A stretch of 64,000 nucleotides of DNA from Chelonoidis abingdonii (lineage: Eukaryota > Chordata > Testudines > Testudinidae): assembly GCF_003597395.2 (NCBI RefSeq), contig NC_133769.1, forward strand, positions 175,183,780 to 175,247,779, in the 5' to 3' direction. Made by a program: the position numbers and the translations under genes. Shown piece by piece: positions 10,997 through 23,150 of this stretch (position 1 is the first letter of the stretch; each line of letters begins with the position of its first letter). The notes under the pieces are model-generated. The model did not search any database and was not told the origin of the DNA. It worked only from the letters and a program-made list of their open reading frames with translations.

Positions 10997-11212
10997 TCAC
11001 AAGTCTGAAGTCGAAGTATCTTAGTTCGATTTACCCGGTCATCCTCTTGGCGGCAAGTCGACTGCCGCGGCTCCCCCGTCGACTCCACTTACTCCTCCTG
11101 CCGAGGTGGAGTAAGGGTGTCGATTCGGGGATTGATTTTATTGCGTCTCGTCTAGACACAATAGATCGATCCGTGATAGATCGATTACTACCCACCGATC
11201 CAGCTCCAGCCC
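10997..11212 (-). mobile_element. Harbinger-type MITE fragment
   Basis: CpG-containing sequence unlike its AT-rich flanks. It shares, in reverse orientation, the blocks of the element at 56701-56940: a CGAAGTATCTTAGTTCGAT phrase, a GTCGACT... pair around 11056-11088, and the palindromic GTCTCGTCTAGACAC / GATCGATC centre near 11150-11190. It lacks clear terminal repeats, so both ends may be truncated. Non-coding; the open frames in it are chance. Confidence 0.72.
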
Positions 11213-12695
11213 CTTTTGCAAGCCAGTGAACACTCATCCCACTCACTGATGTCAGCATGAGATGGGAACACTGGGACATAACAATCATATGGGTGCTCAA
11301 GAGCCCTCTTGCTTCCTATCATGGGTTTTTCCTTCTCCTGACAGGCTGTTCGCATTAAATGCATTATGGGCACTGAATTTTCACCTCTTCTTTTTAGGAA
11401 AAATTATACTACTAATGAGTTACCACCAGATTTTTTTTTAAACACACATACTCCCTGTGGAAGTGAGGATTGATAGTTTGCTGACTCTGCCTCTATTTTT
11501 TTTAACAGATTGGAACAAAGTTCTATTGTGGGCCACAGTTCTCTCAATTTTAAAATGTTCAGTTTTCAAGAAAAGAAAAACAAACAAACAAAAAAGTGGG
11601 ACCAGATCACCAGAGAGTGTAAATCAGCATAACTCTATTGATTTTTACTGGACCAAAGCCAACTTTACAGCAGCTCAGGATCTGGCTACTATTGTTTCCA
11701 TGTCCTGAGAATGGAACGAGTTTATAAAATGTTCTGAAAAGAAGGAAGTATGTATAACTATGCCACAGTATGTGTAAATTCCTTGGGCATCATCTTGAAA
11801 AATGGTAACTGAGCTACACCAAGCACACCCGGCACCACAAAGAGAATCTTTGTCTGGAATGACATCCTGCAGCTGAAATCCTGTAGAAGGGAATAACATT
11901 TTGCTGTGCACTGGTAAGATGAGAAAACATTGGCTAAAAGTCACTGAGTTTGCTGTGCTATATGCACATCAGAGAAGTGGCATTTCTAAGGATAGGTTAA
12001 AGTAAAAGCTCTTCAGTTATTAATTATGAAACTACAGAAGCGAGGGAGTGTGAGACCAGAAGGCTAACAACTTTCATGTACAGTCAACTGTCTGACATAG
12101 GATGAACTATCATTAATTTATTTTATAAAATTGATATTCTCTTTTTCTCATTCTTTAATTGATGGGATAGAAGGAAAGGGATACGAAATAAAAGCGACTC
12201 TCCAAAAATATTCAATCCTAAGTGTAGAAGAGATCTGAATAGGTCAGATTAACACTAAATGAATTATTTTATGGACACAGTGCCAAAGGATCTCAATACA
12301 GTCTGAAAACCTTATTTCCTGTAGAAGAGTCACTTTATCAATCACTGGAATGCAGCCATCTCTAGTGGGAAGGAGAAGGTAACTGTCCCTAAATGGCAAA
12401 AAAGAATACAGCAAAACAGAAAGCATGGAATTATGTGAGCAACTTCATTAGGATTTTGGAAAAGAAGAATGCAATACCTAAGTAACCCATTGACAGGACA
12501 CTGGCGCTGATTCTCTAGTAAGGTGTAATATTGCCACTGAATTTTAAACGATTAATAGGGATCAAGGCTTTGCTTCTACATCTCATCTGAAGGACAGCAT
12601 TATCCTCTAACTCCGTGCTGTGGTTTACTTCACCACTGTTTCAAACTGAAGTGTGTTGCTAGGGCAAGGCAACGAGTGGGGAAAAAACTATGTGC
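11213..12695. other. No gene seen; one old palindromic repeat
   Basis: About 11598-11690 reads GACCAGATCACCAGAGAGTG...GTAAATCAGCATAACTC... and back to CTCAGGATCTGG, a member of the old palindromic family seen many times in this window. The rest is unassigned. Confidence 0.55.
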
Positions 12696-12699
12696 TAAC

Positions 12700-15600
12700 A
12701 TTTTTTTTTTATGAATAATGCACTCATGTATTCACACCTTATTGGAATAATCTTTGTACAAACTATGCCCTGTGAGGTGTGATGCTGTGTATAAGAAATT
12801 TGACCAATTTTATATGCCATGAACTGAACTACCAACACCACTTCATACAGAAGTCAGGGGTTTTCCTTGGTGGTTCCTCTATCCAGATTCATAACAGGCC
12901 AGACTCTTTCCTTAGATTATGAGAGGAATAAGGCTGCCAAGAAGTATTATAAAAATGCTGCTTTTTCAAATACTTGATTTATTGAACATATAAAACTTCA
13001 GCAGTTTAGTTACTAACATTTTATTAAAGATAAACAGCATAAGTGAGAAACGAAAGTGAGACAGATATTTAAAAAAAAGGGAGCAGCATAGGTTATGAAT
13101 TACAGTAAATATACATGGTATTATAAATGTTATATCAATGGTTTTCTTTATATCAGTTCATCCCATTTGGCCAATCTTTCCTCAAATAGTTCAACAGTAA
13201 TTCATTTTTATATAGTGTCCTTCATGAAGTTTCACAAAATTCTCCCCACAGAGCATTCATCATAAACTACAGAGAAAATGAAACTTTTAAGATGTGATTT
13301 AAAGAGGGGAAATGACTCAATATACTTGGAAGGAGAGCGTTACTGATAGACTGGGATGCACAAATATAAGAGCAAATCTCCATCTGTGGAGAGTTTCCCG
13401 AGAGGAGGAATGAAGCAAATAGGAGACTACTGAATGGTTTCTTAGATTTTTTTTTATTTGTCTTTAACAAATTAAAATTTAAGACATTTTTTGAGTTGAT
13501 GAAGATGACACATTGACATTCCCTGATACTGAACTCTCCATTCTATCAACGGAACAGGTGCAGAGTAAAAATTCTTCCTATACCACAATGGCAGTATAAA
13601 CTACAACTGATCTGGGGCAAAAAAACAACAACCTCTAAGGATAAATTGATAATTCAGTTTCCATTGTCAAGTAGAAAGGGACTGGATGCCAGCTAATTTT
13701 CAAAGTAAAATTACCAGAAGAAAACAGGATTTTCTGTACATGAAGGAATACCCCCAAATCAACAACTGAACTTGATCTTGAAATAAAGAAAACAATAAGC
13801 AATTAAATCAGCAATGATTATGCAAATAAGTTACACCAAATAAAAAAGACAAACAAAACAAGTGATACAATGTAGCAACCATTAAAGCAACGTCTTAACT
13901 AAACATGAAAGTATAAAATATACAGTAAATTAAAACAAGATTGGTTAACCATATTTAATATATCAGTTCTATAAAAGTGAGTATAAACTCAAAACACTCT
14001 ATCCATCAATCACCATGGTATTTATTTAAATATTTAGGATATTAATAGCATAACCGGATTGTTTACCCTAATTAAGGTAGACTAGCAGGTAAGCAATATT
14101 CTCATATAACCAATCAAAAATTTAATGAAGTAACTAGATTTCAACAGCTATAACTCATTATCTATCTATCTCTTAAACTAAAGAAAGAATTAGGATGAAA
14201 CTAGATAGATTGGATACGACAATGTAATGAAAGTAGTGTCACTTAAACAAAAGCTAGAAAAACTCTGACCCTACATATTTTACTTCTGTTTTAATCTTAA
14301 TGCAAATTCACAGTCAAATGATCGCTGCAGCCCAAGTTAAGCAAAGTTTAGAGACAAGTGTCTAGCTGAAGTGTGGTACTATGACAACATGGAAGGCAAA
14401 GACAATAACACTGTGACAGTTACAATAACATTGCAGAGCGAATAAACTAACTTTGGGTTTTGCAGAAGTTCAGAAAGAAGTTTGATTAACCAAATGTGTT
14501 AAAATGAATGTTGATCCAATCAGGTTGAAGGAGCGGTTTTAGAGAGTTGATAACTAGTGTACTGTAGGGAGATACTGGTATTTGAGTTTATTAACATAAG
14601 AGGGAGTTCTCTCGAAGATATTATTAAAGATAACAACATACAGACACCAATGGGTAAATACTGTATCATTCAAATATAGAAACAGACATATCACAAAGTA
14701 CATCACTCTTGGTATTTAAATAGACAAAGGTAAAATAATTGTTATTTACATTACCACACCAAGATTGGAATGAGGCTAGCATGGAATCTAAGGCATTAAC
14801 ACCCTAGAGAACCTTGGTTAAAAACACACACCACAATTAGCTTAAAAGTTTTCTAACACACACTAATAACGGTTGAAGTGATTCTGAAGTTCGAAGATAG
14901 CATTTCTTGCTCACACACCCTGTGTAATGTTACAAAGGAAAGAGATATAAGGAGGCTTTTCTCCCTGGCAGGTAATACTCACTCACAAATGTAAAAACAA
15001 CACTGTTGCAAAAGGAGTCAGTGTATGGCAGAACAAAACAGAGATTTAACAAAGTTGTTAGTTCTCAGTAGCACTTAATGTTAGGAATCGAGGTGGAACA
15101 AGACAACAAAACAAAATTAACCATAAAACAATGAATTTCCACAAAGATATGATAACACAACAAGTGCAGCTGAGACTGAGGTATGTATTCATCAAACCAA
15201 AGATTTAAAGGTTAGTTCTTTTAATCAGTAAGTCAAATAATTCAATAACCTCAGTGAAATGAGCTCAGCACGATACACGAGGTGTGAACAATTGCTGTGG
15301 CAGTTACAGATGAAAGCATGCAGTTTAAATCAGAACCAAATCAATCTTAGTTACAGAATTGTCAGATTTATATCCTACAGTTTAGTGCAGCTGTGATTCT
15401 TAGGATCATTTTCCACAATTTTAAGCTACTTTGAGTTTCTATTTCTATTTCTTTCCTACTTCTAGTACAATTTTTCTTGTATTTATTTGGAATCAGGATA
15501 TCTTAACAGGATCTATTAACGTTAAGTTTACTTATTTAGTCTTTTTCAATTAAGAGTTCCTACCAACCCCAAAGTCTGGTTTTATGAATAGGGCTCAACT

Positions 15601-16700
15601 CTAGCAGGCTCAGTGTTCTATGAAAACAATAATTATGCACTCCAAGGCCAAATTCTGACTTCCTTTGAAGCACAGAAATTCCCTATGGAATTTTTAGTAA
15701 GAAACATTGATTTCCTAAATCTTTCTGCATTTTTAAGCAGGCAAATTTCTCAGTTGGTCAATACGCATTCTTCTTCTGTGTGGTGGAACTTAGGATTCTG
15801 TCATTAGGGGAAAATCTTTTCCTACACGCTGGTTATACTTGGGGTTCTGGGGTTTAGCAACTCAGGGTCCAAGATGCTTGTCAATAAAAAACACTTCATG
15901 AAAGGAACTCATTCTGTCTTAGGGAGAGTTAAATGAACACTTCTTGCTTGGAATGGACCAACTTTCTCTGAATCAAGCATTGTTTCTGCTGAACATGATA
16001 TGCCAGATTTAGGTTTTGCTGCTGAAAGTAGGTTTGGCTGATCACAGGTTTTGGTCTTAACAATCACTATCATCCCATTTGGTTGCATGGGGCGAGGTGG
16101 GGAGAGGAATGGCTCCGTCCCATAACAATTTATTGCTTAATCAGCTTCTATTGGCCATCCAGGATTTTGGAATGTATAAAGACTCTTGTTGCAGGTTGTA
16201 ATTTTATCAATTTGACAGGTCAAGTGTCCTGCCCAACCAGCAGATGGCATTCAAACTTCAGAAAAAAACATCTTTCCAAGGTCTTCCATCCTGTTCTTGA
16301 AACTCCTTAATTTTTCTTTAGCGCTGTTAATTAAAATATACACTAAACAGAGTTAAAAAAAATCTTTTGGCTCCATTTGCTCTTGCTACTTCTTCTTGAA
16401 CCATTAAACAACAAGATAGAAGTTTCTCATCTTTTGTTGTAACCTCGTATTTATCTTCTAGAAGCTTTATTTTTTTCTTCTTCTTTCTCTTAATTTTAAT
16501 TTGAAGAGAATTTATCTCATTGTTCTCATAAGAGTAGGGAGAGTTTTAATCCATTCCACCTCCAAATGTAGCAAGAAATTATCCCTAGTTTGATTCTAAT
16601 TTGATTCTAATTTGAAAACAACTACCAAGTTATTTAGAAATTCCATATCTTAACTCCAAATGGTTAGAATAGTCTAACTTATTTTAAGCATTGCCCTAGA
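12700..16700. other. Long unassigned AT-rich block with strand asymmetry
   Basis: Four kilobases with no recognisable coding frame over 75 codons. From about 13,000 to 15,350 the + strand is visibly A-rich and T-poor; from about 15,400 to 16,550 it becomes T-rich. A phrase near 12740-12830 (TTGTACAAACTATGCC, GTGAGGTGTGATGCTG) looks like part of a turtle LTR. The block may be an old, heavily decayed retroelement, but I found no conserved motif or terminal repeat to prove it. Confidence 0.35.
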
Positions 16701-17324
16701 TATTTCACAACCCAAGCAACACAGTACCTACACCAGTTGTGTCTTGCAATATGTTAGTTCTGCCTTTGGGGAGCCAAGCCACCCTGGGAGAGCAAAGAGG
16801 TACCCCACCCAAGTGAAGGTGTATAAAAACACTAAGTCTCCTCAACACTTGGAGGGGAGAGAGTAAGAATTACTTCCCCAGCATAGTCACTTTGGTGCAG
16901 AACCATGGCTCCTTCCTCAGCTCGCTGACACCACTAGTGCCATCATTAACCACCCCACTTGTGTCTGGAGTGGTGAGAGCATGTCTTCTGCATGGAGTTA
17001 AGATAAACAGCTCCCTGCATCTGCTTTCCCTTCTAAAGTACCCACAGAACTGGAAGTTCAACTGAGTCCTTATTTTCCATAAGAACTATAAATGGTACAT
17101 GAGCCACATCTTGTTTTGTGACTTGCAGCATAGGGCATTTTTCATTCCTTCCTCCTGATACTGTTTGGAATATCGCCTTTTAAAGAAAGAAAGAACGAAA
17201 GAGTGCCTACACTTAAACTAAAGCTGATTGACACTAAAATATTCCAGACACCTGACAATCTGGACAGCTTTGAACATGGGCTTCTTGCCAGTTCAGAGCA
17301 TTATATTGATGATGATTGATTGGT

Positions 17325-17470
17325 TGATTATTATTTCTATTATCATAGCACCTAGGAACCTTACTCTTGGACCAGGATCCTATTGTGCTACACACTGCAT
17401 GAACACAGAACAAAAAGACACCCCCGTCCCAAAGTGCTTACAACCTACATAGAAGACAAGAGACAACAGA
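17325..17470 (-). mobile_element. L2/MIR-type 3' tail
   Basis: On the minus strand this reads as the common amniote L2/MIR 3' segment: CTCTGTTGTCTCTTGTCTTC, a GTAAGCACTTTGGGAC-like phrase, TTGTTCTGTGTTCATGCAGT, and CCTAGGTGCTA before an AATAATAA tail. Compare the same tail on the + strand at 29125-29275 and 30250-30390. The open frame 17383-17565 crosses it by chance. Confidence 0.7.
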
Positions 17471-18016
17471 TGGATAAAGACATGCTGGCGGAGGAGTACA
17501 TGGAAAGAGTGAGACAAGGCAACACTTTCTGTTCCTCTTCACTTTTGATTGGTTTTTCAAACTGAAACCACTGACTGGGCTCTGGTTTTCTAAGTGAGCT
17601 GTATGTAAAGTATTAAACAAAAAATGTATAATCTCAGAAGATGGAGAAACAAGGAGTCTGAAGTGCTGTTTTTGTAGCTTCTATTGTAACACAAAAATGA
17701 CTTCTGAAAAGAATGCCTGTGACGAGCTGATTTTAATCAAATATTAAATAAGAGTAGCATCCACAACAAGAAAAGAACAATATTAGAGAATGGAAGAAAC
17801 AATAAATAAAACATGACAATAAACGTAGTTGCATTAAAAAAAATTAGGGTTTTTTTCTATTTTTTTTTCATGGGACAGTGGGGAGGGAAATGCATTTGAT
17901 ACTAATAGAATGACTAAATATTACTCTTTTCCCCCAAACCATTACATTTTCTCTTTCTGCTCAGGCAGCATAAAGGGTCTGATTGTAAATGAGAATCAGT
18001 TTTTATATATATATAT
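17471..18016. other. No gene seen
   Basis: Unassigned AT-rich DNA, ending in a (TA)n run at 18003-18016 into which the following foldback is inserted. Confidence 0.6.
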
Positions 18017-18460
18017 TGTCGTAAACAGATAGCTAAGGGTTAATGTCTCTTTCACCTGCAAAGGGGTAACAAACAACACCTGACCAGAGGACCAATCAGG
18101 AAACAAGATATTTTCAAATCTCAAGGGAGGGAAGTTTTTGGGTGTGGGTCCTTTGTTCTGGGTCAGTTGCTCTCTAGGCTCTGAGGGTGATCACACGTCT
18201 CTCCAGGCTCTCTAATCTTCTGTTTCCAAGTTGTAAGTACAGGTAGAAAAACCAATTGTTTGGAACAGAAGATTAGAGAGCCTGGAGATAGTGCGATCAC
18301 CCTCAGAGCCTAGAGAGCAACTGACCCAGAACAAAGACCCACACCCAAAACTTCCCTCCTTGAGATTTGAAAATATCTTGTTTCCTGATGGTCCTGTCAG
18401 GTTGTTTGTTACCCTTTGCAGGTGAAAGAGACATTAACCCTTAGCTATCTGTTTACGACA
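18017..18460. mobile_element. Foldback element made of two inverted LTR 3' ends
   Basis: A 444-bp palindrome: left arm about 18017-18233, loop about 18234-18255, right arm about 18256-18460. Arms agree over nearly their whole length with a few indels. It begins TGTCGTAAACAGATAGC and ends GCTATCTGTTTACGACA. The right arm matches the 3' ends of the solo LTRs at 21282-22024 and 55118-56151 (CTTCCCTCC..., TTGAAAATATC, then ...ACATTAACCCTTAGC...TGTTTACGACA); the left arm is the inverse copy. The element lies inside a (TA)n tract (18003-18016 and 18461-18486), so the target duplication cannot be read. It has no coding capacity. Confidence 0.85.
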
Positions 18461-18486
18461 TATATATATATATATATATATATATA
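18461..18486. repeat. (TA)n microsatellite
   Basis: Thirteen TA units directly after the foldback. The shorter TA run at 18003-18016 is the other half of the same tract, split by the insertion. Confidence 0.9.
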
Positions 18487-19174
18487 AAGGAAGTTTTGCT
18501 ATTGATTTCAGTGAGACCAGGATTTCACCCACAATTCATGTTTATAGATAAAACTATAGTAAAATAATTCTGAGAAATTATGAAACGTAAAATCTGCATT
18601 AGTTAGCTAGTGACCAAGTCAGACCTGACATCTAGAAGAGAGTGGTGGAAAGCATGTCTATCAGGCCTAGAATGGTGTAAGCTCTTTTCTCTATGAGCTG
18701 AAAAGAGGTCTGGTCAACTAGAGACACTCACGTCCAATTAAGGGCCACTGGTGATCTTAACCTCACCCCACCCTCTTTTCTGATGTGTGAGAGAGGGTAG
18801 AAACAAGTTTCAGCAGGGAGAAAAGGCTACACCTGGTGGAAGGCTGCTCTCCTCTGTAGAAGGGAAACACCTAAGATAACTGTTATTTTGGGAAGGACTG
18901 GTACCCAGGAGCTAGCATAGGGCAATATCTTGGAAAGGGAGCATGGAATGGTATTCCTTTTTTGTGTTATGAGATTTTGTTTCTTTTGTTTGGCTTAAGA
19001 GTACTACTTGGGCCTACCCTGAGGCCTACTTCACAAATATTGAGAAATAAACCAGAATTAAGAATAAAAAAACTTTCAGAGTAGGACTGACTTACTCCAA
19101 CCCCCCACTATCAGAGGGAGAAATGCTGAGCCCAACGAGGTGAAGAAGGTGGCTCACCAGGCTATGTTCAGACC
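18487..19174. other. Unassigned; repeat-like
   Basis: About 18630-19100 has the look of an old repeat (GGGAAGGACTGGTACCC, GAGAAATAAACCAGAA with an AATAAA signal near 19045), possibly an LTR fragment. No ends or duplications were found. No coding exon. Confidence 0.35.
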
Positions 19175-19297
19175 CAGGGAGGCTGGAACAAATTGTATAG
19201 TTAGGGTGCTGAGAGCTATTGAACTAAAACTGTAAACCCTATATGTGATGGAAACTACTGCAGGCCAGGGGGTGCATTCCTAGTTCCTGCAACACTG
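19175..19297 (+). mobile_element. Short hAT MITE
   Basis: Starts CAGGGAGGCTGGAACAA and ends TAGTTCCTGCAACACTG, imperfect inverted ends, with a decayed 8-bp duplication (TTCAGACC / TATAGACC, 6 of 8). The inside (TTAGGGTGCTGAGAGC, GATGGAAACTACTGCAGGCC) matches, in inverse, the better-preserved copy at 25637-25774. Confidence 0.75.
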
Positions 19298-21276
19298 TAT
19301 AGACCTGTTTAGCCTGGGCTCACTTTCACTTCTTTTGTGAGACTTCTGTGCTGCTATTACATGGCAAGAAAACTTACAGGAGCACAACTCCCCACAGAAC
19401 TGTCATGACTTTAGTGTTCTTATTCTATTCCTGTTACTAGCTACATAACAGAAATGTGTGACAGACAGGATCATGGTTGTCAGCAAGGATGTTCATATAC
19501 AAAACACAAAATCATTTAAGGCATATTAAATAACTTAGTTCAGATTAGTTTCAGCGTTGGAGAATGCTCTCTCCTCATTTGTAAGATGTTGTCCTTTCTA
19601 CATTGCCTAAGAAATGGAGTGACTCAGTTCCACATGGTGAGTAGGCAAGTAACTAACTAGTTTGGCATGTGCACAAAACTTATATTATTCAAGCTTTGGT
19701 GGAAGCTGTCATGAGACATTCAACTCTGTCACTTCTGAAATCTCTCTCAAACTCCTTCTTTTAGGCTCTGAGCTACATCATTACTAAACAAGCCAAATAT
19801 TCGAAACCTCTCTACTACTGGGGCAGGGGGGAAGCTAACATTGCAAGCTACATGACTGCTATTGCCAAAACAGGTCACTAAAGGTATCAGCACTGAGTTT
19901 AATGAATATATGTGCTTTTTCTTTTTTCTTTCTTTCTTTTTTTTTTTTTTTTTGCTACTGCTATGGGTCTCTAACTGTTGGGAACTGTATATATATATTT
20001 TTACTCTATTAGAATCTTGATTATGCTGATATATTACTGGTTGGCTCTCATTTTTCTTAAGGATATATTAATATGATATTATATTAATGATACATGATAT
20101 GGAGGCTGAGTGAGTGCAACAGTTAATTAATGTGATTTTAATATCTGCAACCTTTGTTATGTATATTTACATGCAGATCACCTTGTGGTAGTTTCTCACT
20201 ATATTTAAGTTTTTGAACCTTTGGTGATATACGCTTAGTTCTATGCTTTGAAATTCTTCACTTTTGGGTTTAAATTTACTCCCATGCAGAAGGCTAGCAC
20301 AAGGCCTCTGAAATCCCACTTAGATCCTATTTAGAGCACTTTAGGACAAGTTCATTTTAACAGATGCTCCTCATTCAGATTCAAAGCGAGGCTAAAGTTG
20401 CAAAGAGAGAGTTTTCTCTTTCTTCAACCCCACTGAATTGGCTGAAGTGTTTAACACCCAGTCTTCATTTTCCACAGTCTCTTTTTAAATCACTCTGGGC
20501 AATATTTTCACTGCAATAGAAAGCTTACTGGCAGAAACTCTGTTGGATATTTTGAAGACTAAAGTAGAATAGTTATCTGTAACAAGTCTTACTTGGAGTG
20601 AAGACAAAATTAAGCTCAATATAAGAATGAAATTCAAGAAAAACAGAATGGTGCAAACTAAGGAAGAGAACACCAAGACCTACATAAAAGTGTGAGTTAC
20701 AGATAACCTGCCTATCAATATGGAACTTTAAGTATTAGAAAAAATGTCTAGGATCAAAATTATGAAAGTTTTGGGTTTTCCCTGAGGATTGGTGCAATTC
20801 TATGATCATTGTTAAGAGTGGTGATTTCAACCTTCCTCTGCAATTTCATATTCCCAATAATAGTCCTACCTAAAAGTTCTCTCGTCCTTGATTGTTGTAT
20901 TCTACCAACCATAAAAGGTTAATACATTTGATATGGAAAAAGAGGTAGGCTTTTTGGTTAGTTTTTGTAATGAATAGGTTCACTTATTTCCTGATGTTTT
21001 AATGACCAAACATGTTCACAGAAAGAAGATATTGCTATTATACACAGACATTTTGACTTTAGGTTTCAAGATATCCATTTCATGTTCATCTAAAATTTGC
21101 CTTAGTAAAGGTGGTGGTGGGAAACAAATGTTTACTTGGATGAAGCTAAGGCTTATTATGGCATGCAGTAGATTAGTAAAAATAATAATGACTTGGATAC
21201 TAACAATTAGTGATTCAACTCAATGTGTACCTCAGCGTGATTGCTTTTGACTATATTAATAATAATTTGCATAACA
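19298..21276. other. No gene seen
   Basis: Anonymous AT-rich DNA. A pyrimidine low-complexity tract ((CTTT)n followed by about 19 T) sits at 19918-19953. Short open frames show no known domain. Confidence 0.6.
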
Positions 21277-21281
21277 CTGCA

Positions 21282-22024
21282 TGTCAAGGTTCCTTCCCCA
21301 CTCTGAACTTTAGGGTACAGATGTGGGGACCTGCATGGACACTTCTAAGCTTAATTACTAGCTTAGATCTGGTATCGCTGCCACCATCCAGAATTTTCAG
21401 TGTCTGGATCACTCCCTGTCTCCCCAAAACTTTCCCCTCCCTGGGTAGCCTTAGGACTTTACCAATCCGGTAACACAGATCCAAACCTCTTGTGTCTTAA
21501 AACAAGGAGAAATTACCATCCTCTCCTTTCCCCCACCATCCTGGATCCAGATCCAATCCCTTGGATCTAAAACAAGAAAATCAATCAGATATTAAGAAAA
21601 GCCTTTTAATTAAGAAGAAGAAAGTAAAGAAACTCGGGAGAGATAGATACCAGCTACTCTCCAGACCTCAGATTTCAAACACAAGAAGATGTTCCCGGCA
21701 CAAATTTAGTTGCACACACACACAATAATACCCAAATACCCAATTTGATTCTACATCTAATTGCATAAGACAAGTTACAAAGAAATAAACATAAACCTAT
21801 TTATTCCTTTCTAAAACTTACTACTTTGATAAGAGGCTGGTTTCTTGATCTTTTTCACTCCGGCTGAAACTGAAACTCTAAACAAAGAAAAAATTTCCCT
21901 CCTTCCTTTTGAAACATCTTGTACCCCCATTGGTCTCTTTGGTCAGATGTTAGCTAGGCTAGGCGAACTTTTTAACCCTTTACAGGTAAAAGAGGCATTA
22001 ACCCTTAACCATCTGTTTATGACA
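21282..22024 (+). mobile_element. Solo LTR with perfect 5-bp duplication
   Basis: A 743-bp element with TG...CA ends (TGTCAAGGTTCC ... CTGTTTATGACA, extending to a TGTCA/TGACA inverted pair) flanked by CTGCA at 21277-21281 and 22025-22029. Perfect 5-bp duplication plus TG/CA ends identify an LTR integrated by a retroviral-type integrase. The 3' end (CAGGTAAAAGAGGCATTAAC) is homologous to those of 55118-56151 and of the foldback at 18017-18460. No internal region remains. Reading frames within it (21210-21473, 21284-21484 reverse, 21845-22087) are not genes. Confidence 0.9.
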
Positions 22025-22809
22025 CTGCACAATTCTGGTTCTATACCAGCAATATACATTTGCTTAAGTTTAACTTTATTCCTTTAATTGATATTGATCA
22101 TGCTGTTTACATTTTATGTTTGACACTTCCATGTATGTTAAATATCAAGTTGTAGAAATATTTCTTCTTTGCTTTTTATATACTACTTTTCTATACTCTC
22201 TAATTCAACGCCAAAAGGTTTTTTCAGGTTTTTTCTCATTGCTCATTTTCTTTTTAATTTTGTTCTTATTGTTACAGGATTTCTTTTGATATATGGTCTT
22301 TGTTTCAGTATCTATTACTTGAAAAGTGTATTTTTGAAATAACTAAAATGAAAAAAACCAATAAAGGTTGTGAGAACTTGTTGGTCTCTCTCAAGCAGAA
22401 AACATTAAGGCATTACCCTTATTCCTCTTTCATATATTAGTTTTTGTTTTGTTTTGTTTTAGTTTCTTAGTGAACTAAGGACAGATATCATAGAACAAAA
22501 GTATAAGGGATGATTCCATAAGTAAAAGAAAAGAATCATTGATTGCAACTTAACCAAGTTCACAGCTGGCTTTAGGCCTGTGGAACGTGATCACATTGGG
22601 CATAGCCATGCTCTCCCCATTCTTGTCTTATGGCCCCAACTCCATAAAGCATTTCAGCATATATTTAACTTTAAGCATGTACTTTAGTCGATCTCTTTTC
22701 AGCAAAGGGCTTAGCCTTTGGACTAGTCTTTTACATCTACTAATGTTCTGCATGCATTTTTGTAGGATGCTAAGATGCCATGCAGCAGGGACCTTATGAA
22801 GGTCTAGAT
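22025..22809. other. No gene seen; one old palindromic repeat
   Basis: Unassigned DNA. About 22640-22715 (CATAAAGCATTTCAGCATAT ... TTTTCAGCAAAGGGCTT) belongs to the palindromic 'AGCAAAGCA...TTAAGCATG' family. Confidence 0.55.
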
Positions 22810-23142
22810 CAGTGTTTCTCAAACTGGGGCTGCCGCTTGTGTAGGGAAATCCCCTAGCAGGCCGGGCCGGTTTGTTTACCCGCCTTGTCCGCAGGTCTGG
22901 CCAATCGCGGCTTCCACTGGCCACAGTTCACTGCTCCAGGCCAATGGGAGCTGCTGGAAGTGGTGTGGGCTGAGGGACATACTGGCCACCGCTTCCAGCA
23001 GCCCCCATTAGACTGCAGCAGCTAACGGCGGCCAATGGGAGCTGCAATCAGCCAGACCTGTGGGCAAGGCAGGTAAACACACTGGTCTGGCCTGCTAGGG
23101 GCTTTTCCCACACAAGCGGTGACCCCAGTTTGAGAAACATTG
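22810..23142. mobile_element. Palindromic hAT MITE with perfect 8-bp duplication
   Basis: A 333-bp foldback with CAGTGTTTCTCAAACTGGGG at the left end and CCCCAGTTTGAGAAACATTG at the right, flanked by GTCTAGAT at 22802-22809 and 23143-23150. The inverted repeats extend well over 100 bp inward (CCCCTAGCAGGCC / GGCCTGCTAGGGG and CCAATGGGAGCTGCTGG / TTCCAGCAGCCCCCATT). Eight-base duplication and the CAGTGTTTCTCAAAC end are typical of hAT. It is GC-rich and non-coding. Confidence 0.93.
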
Positions 23143-23150
23143 GTCTAGAT

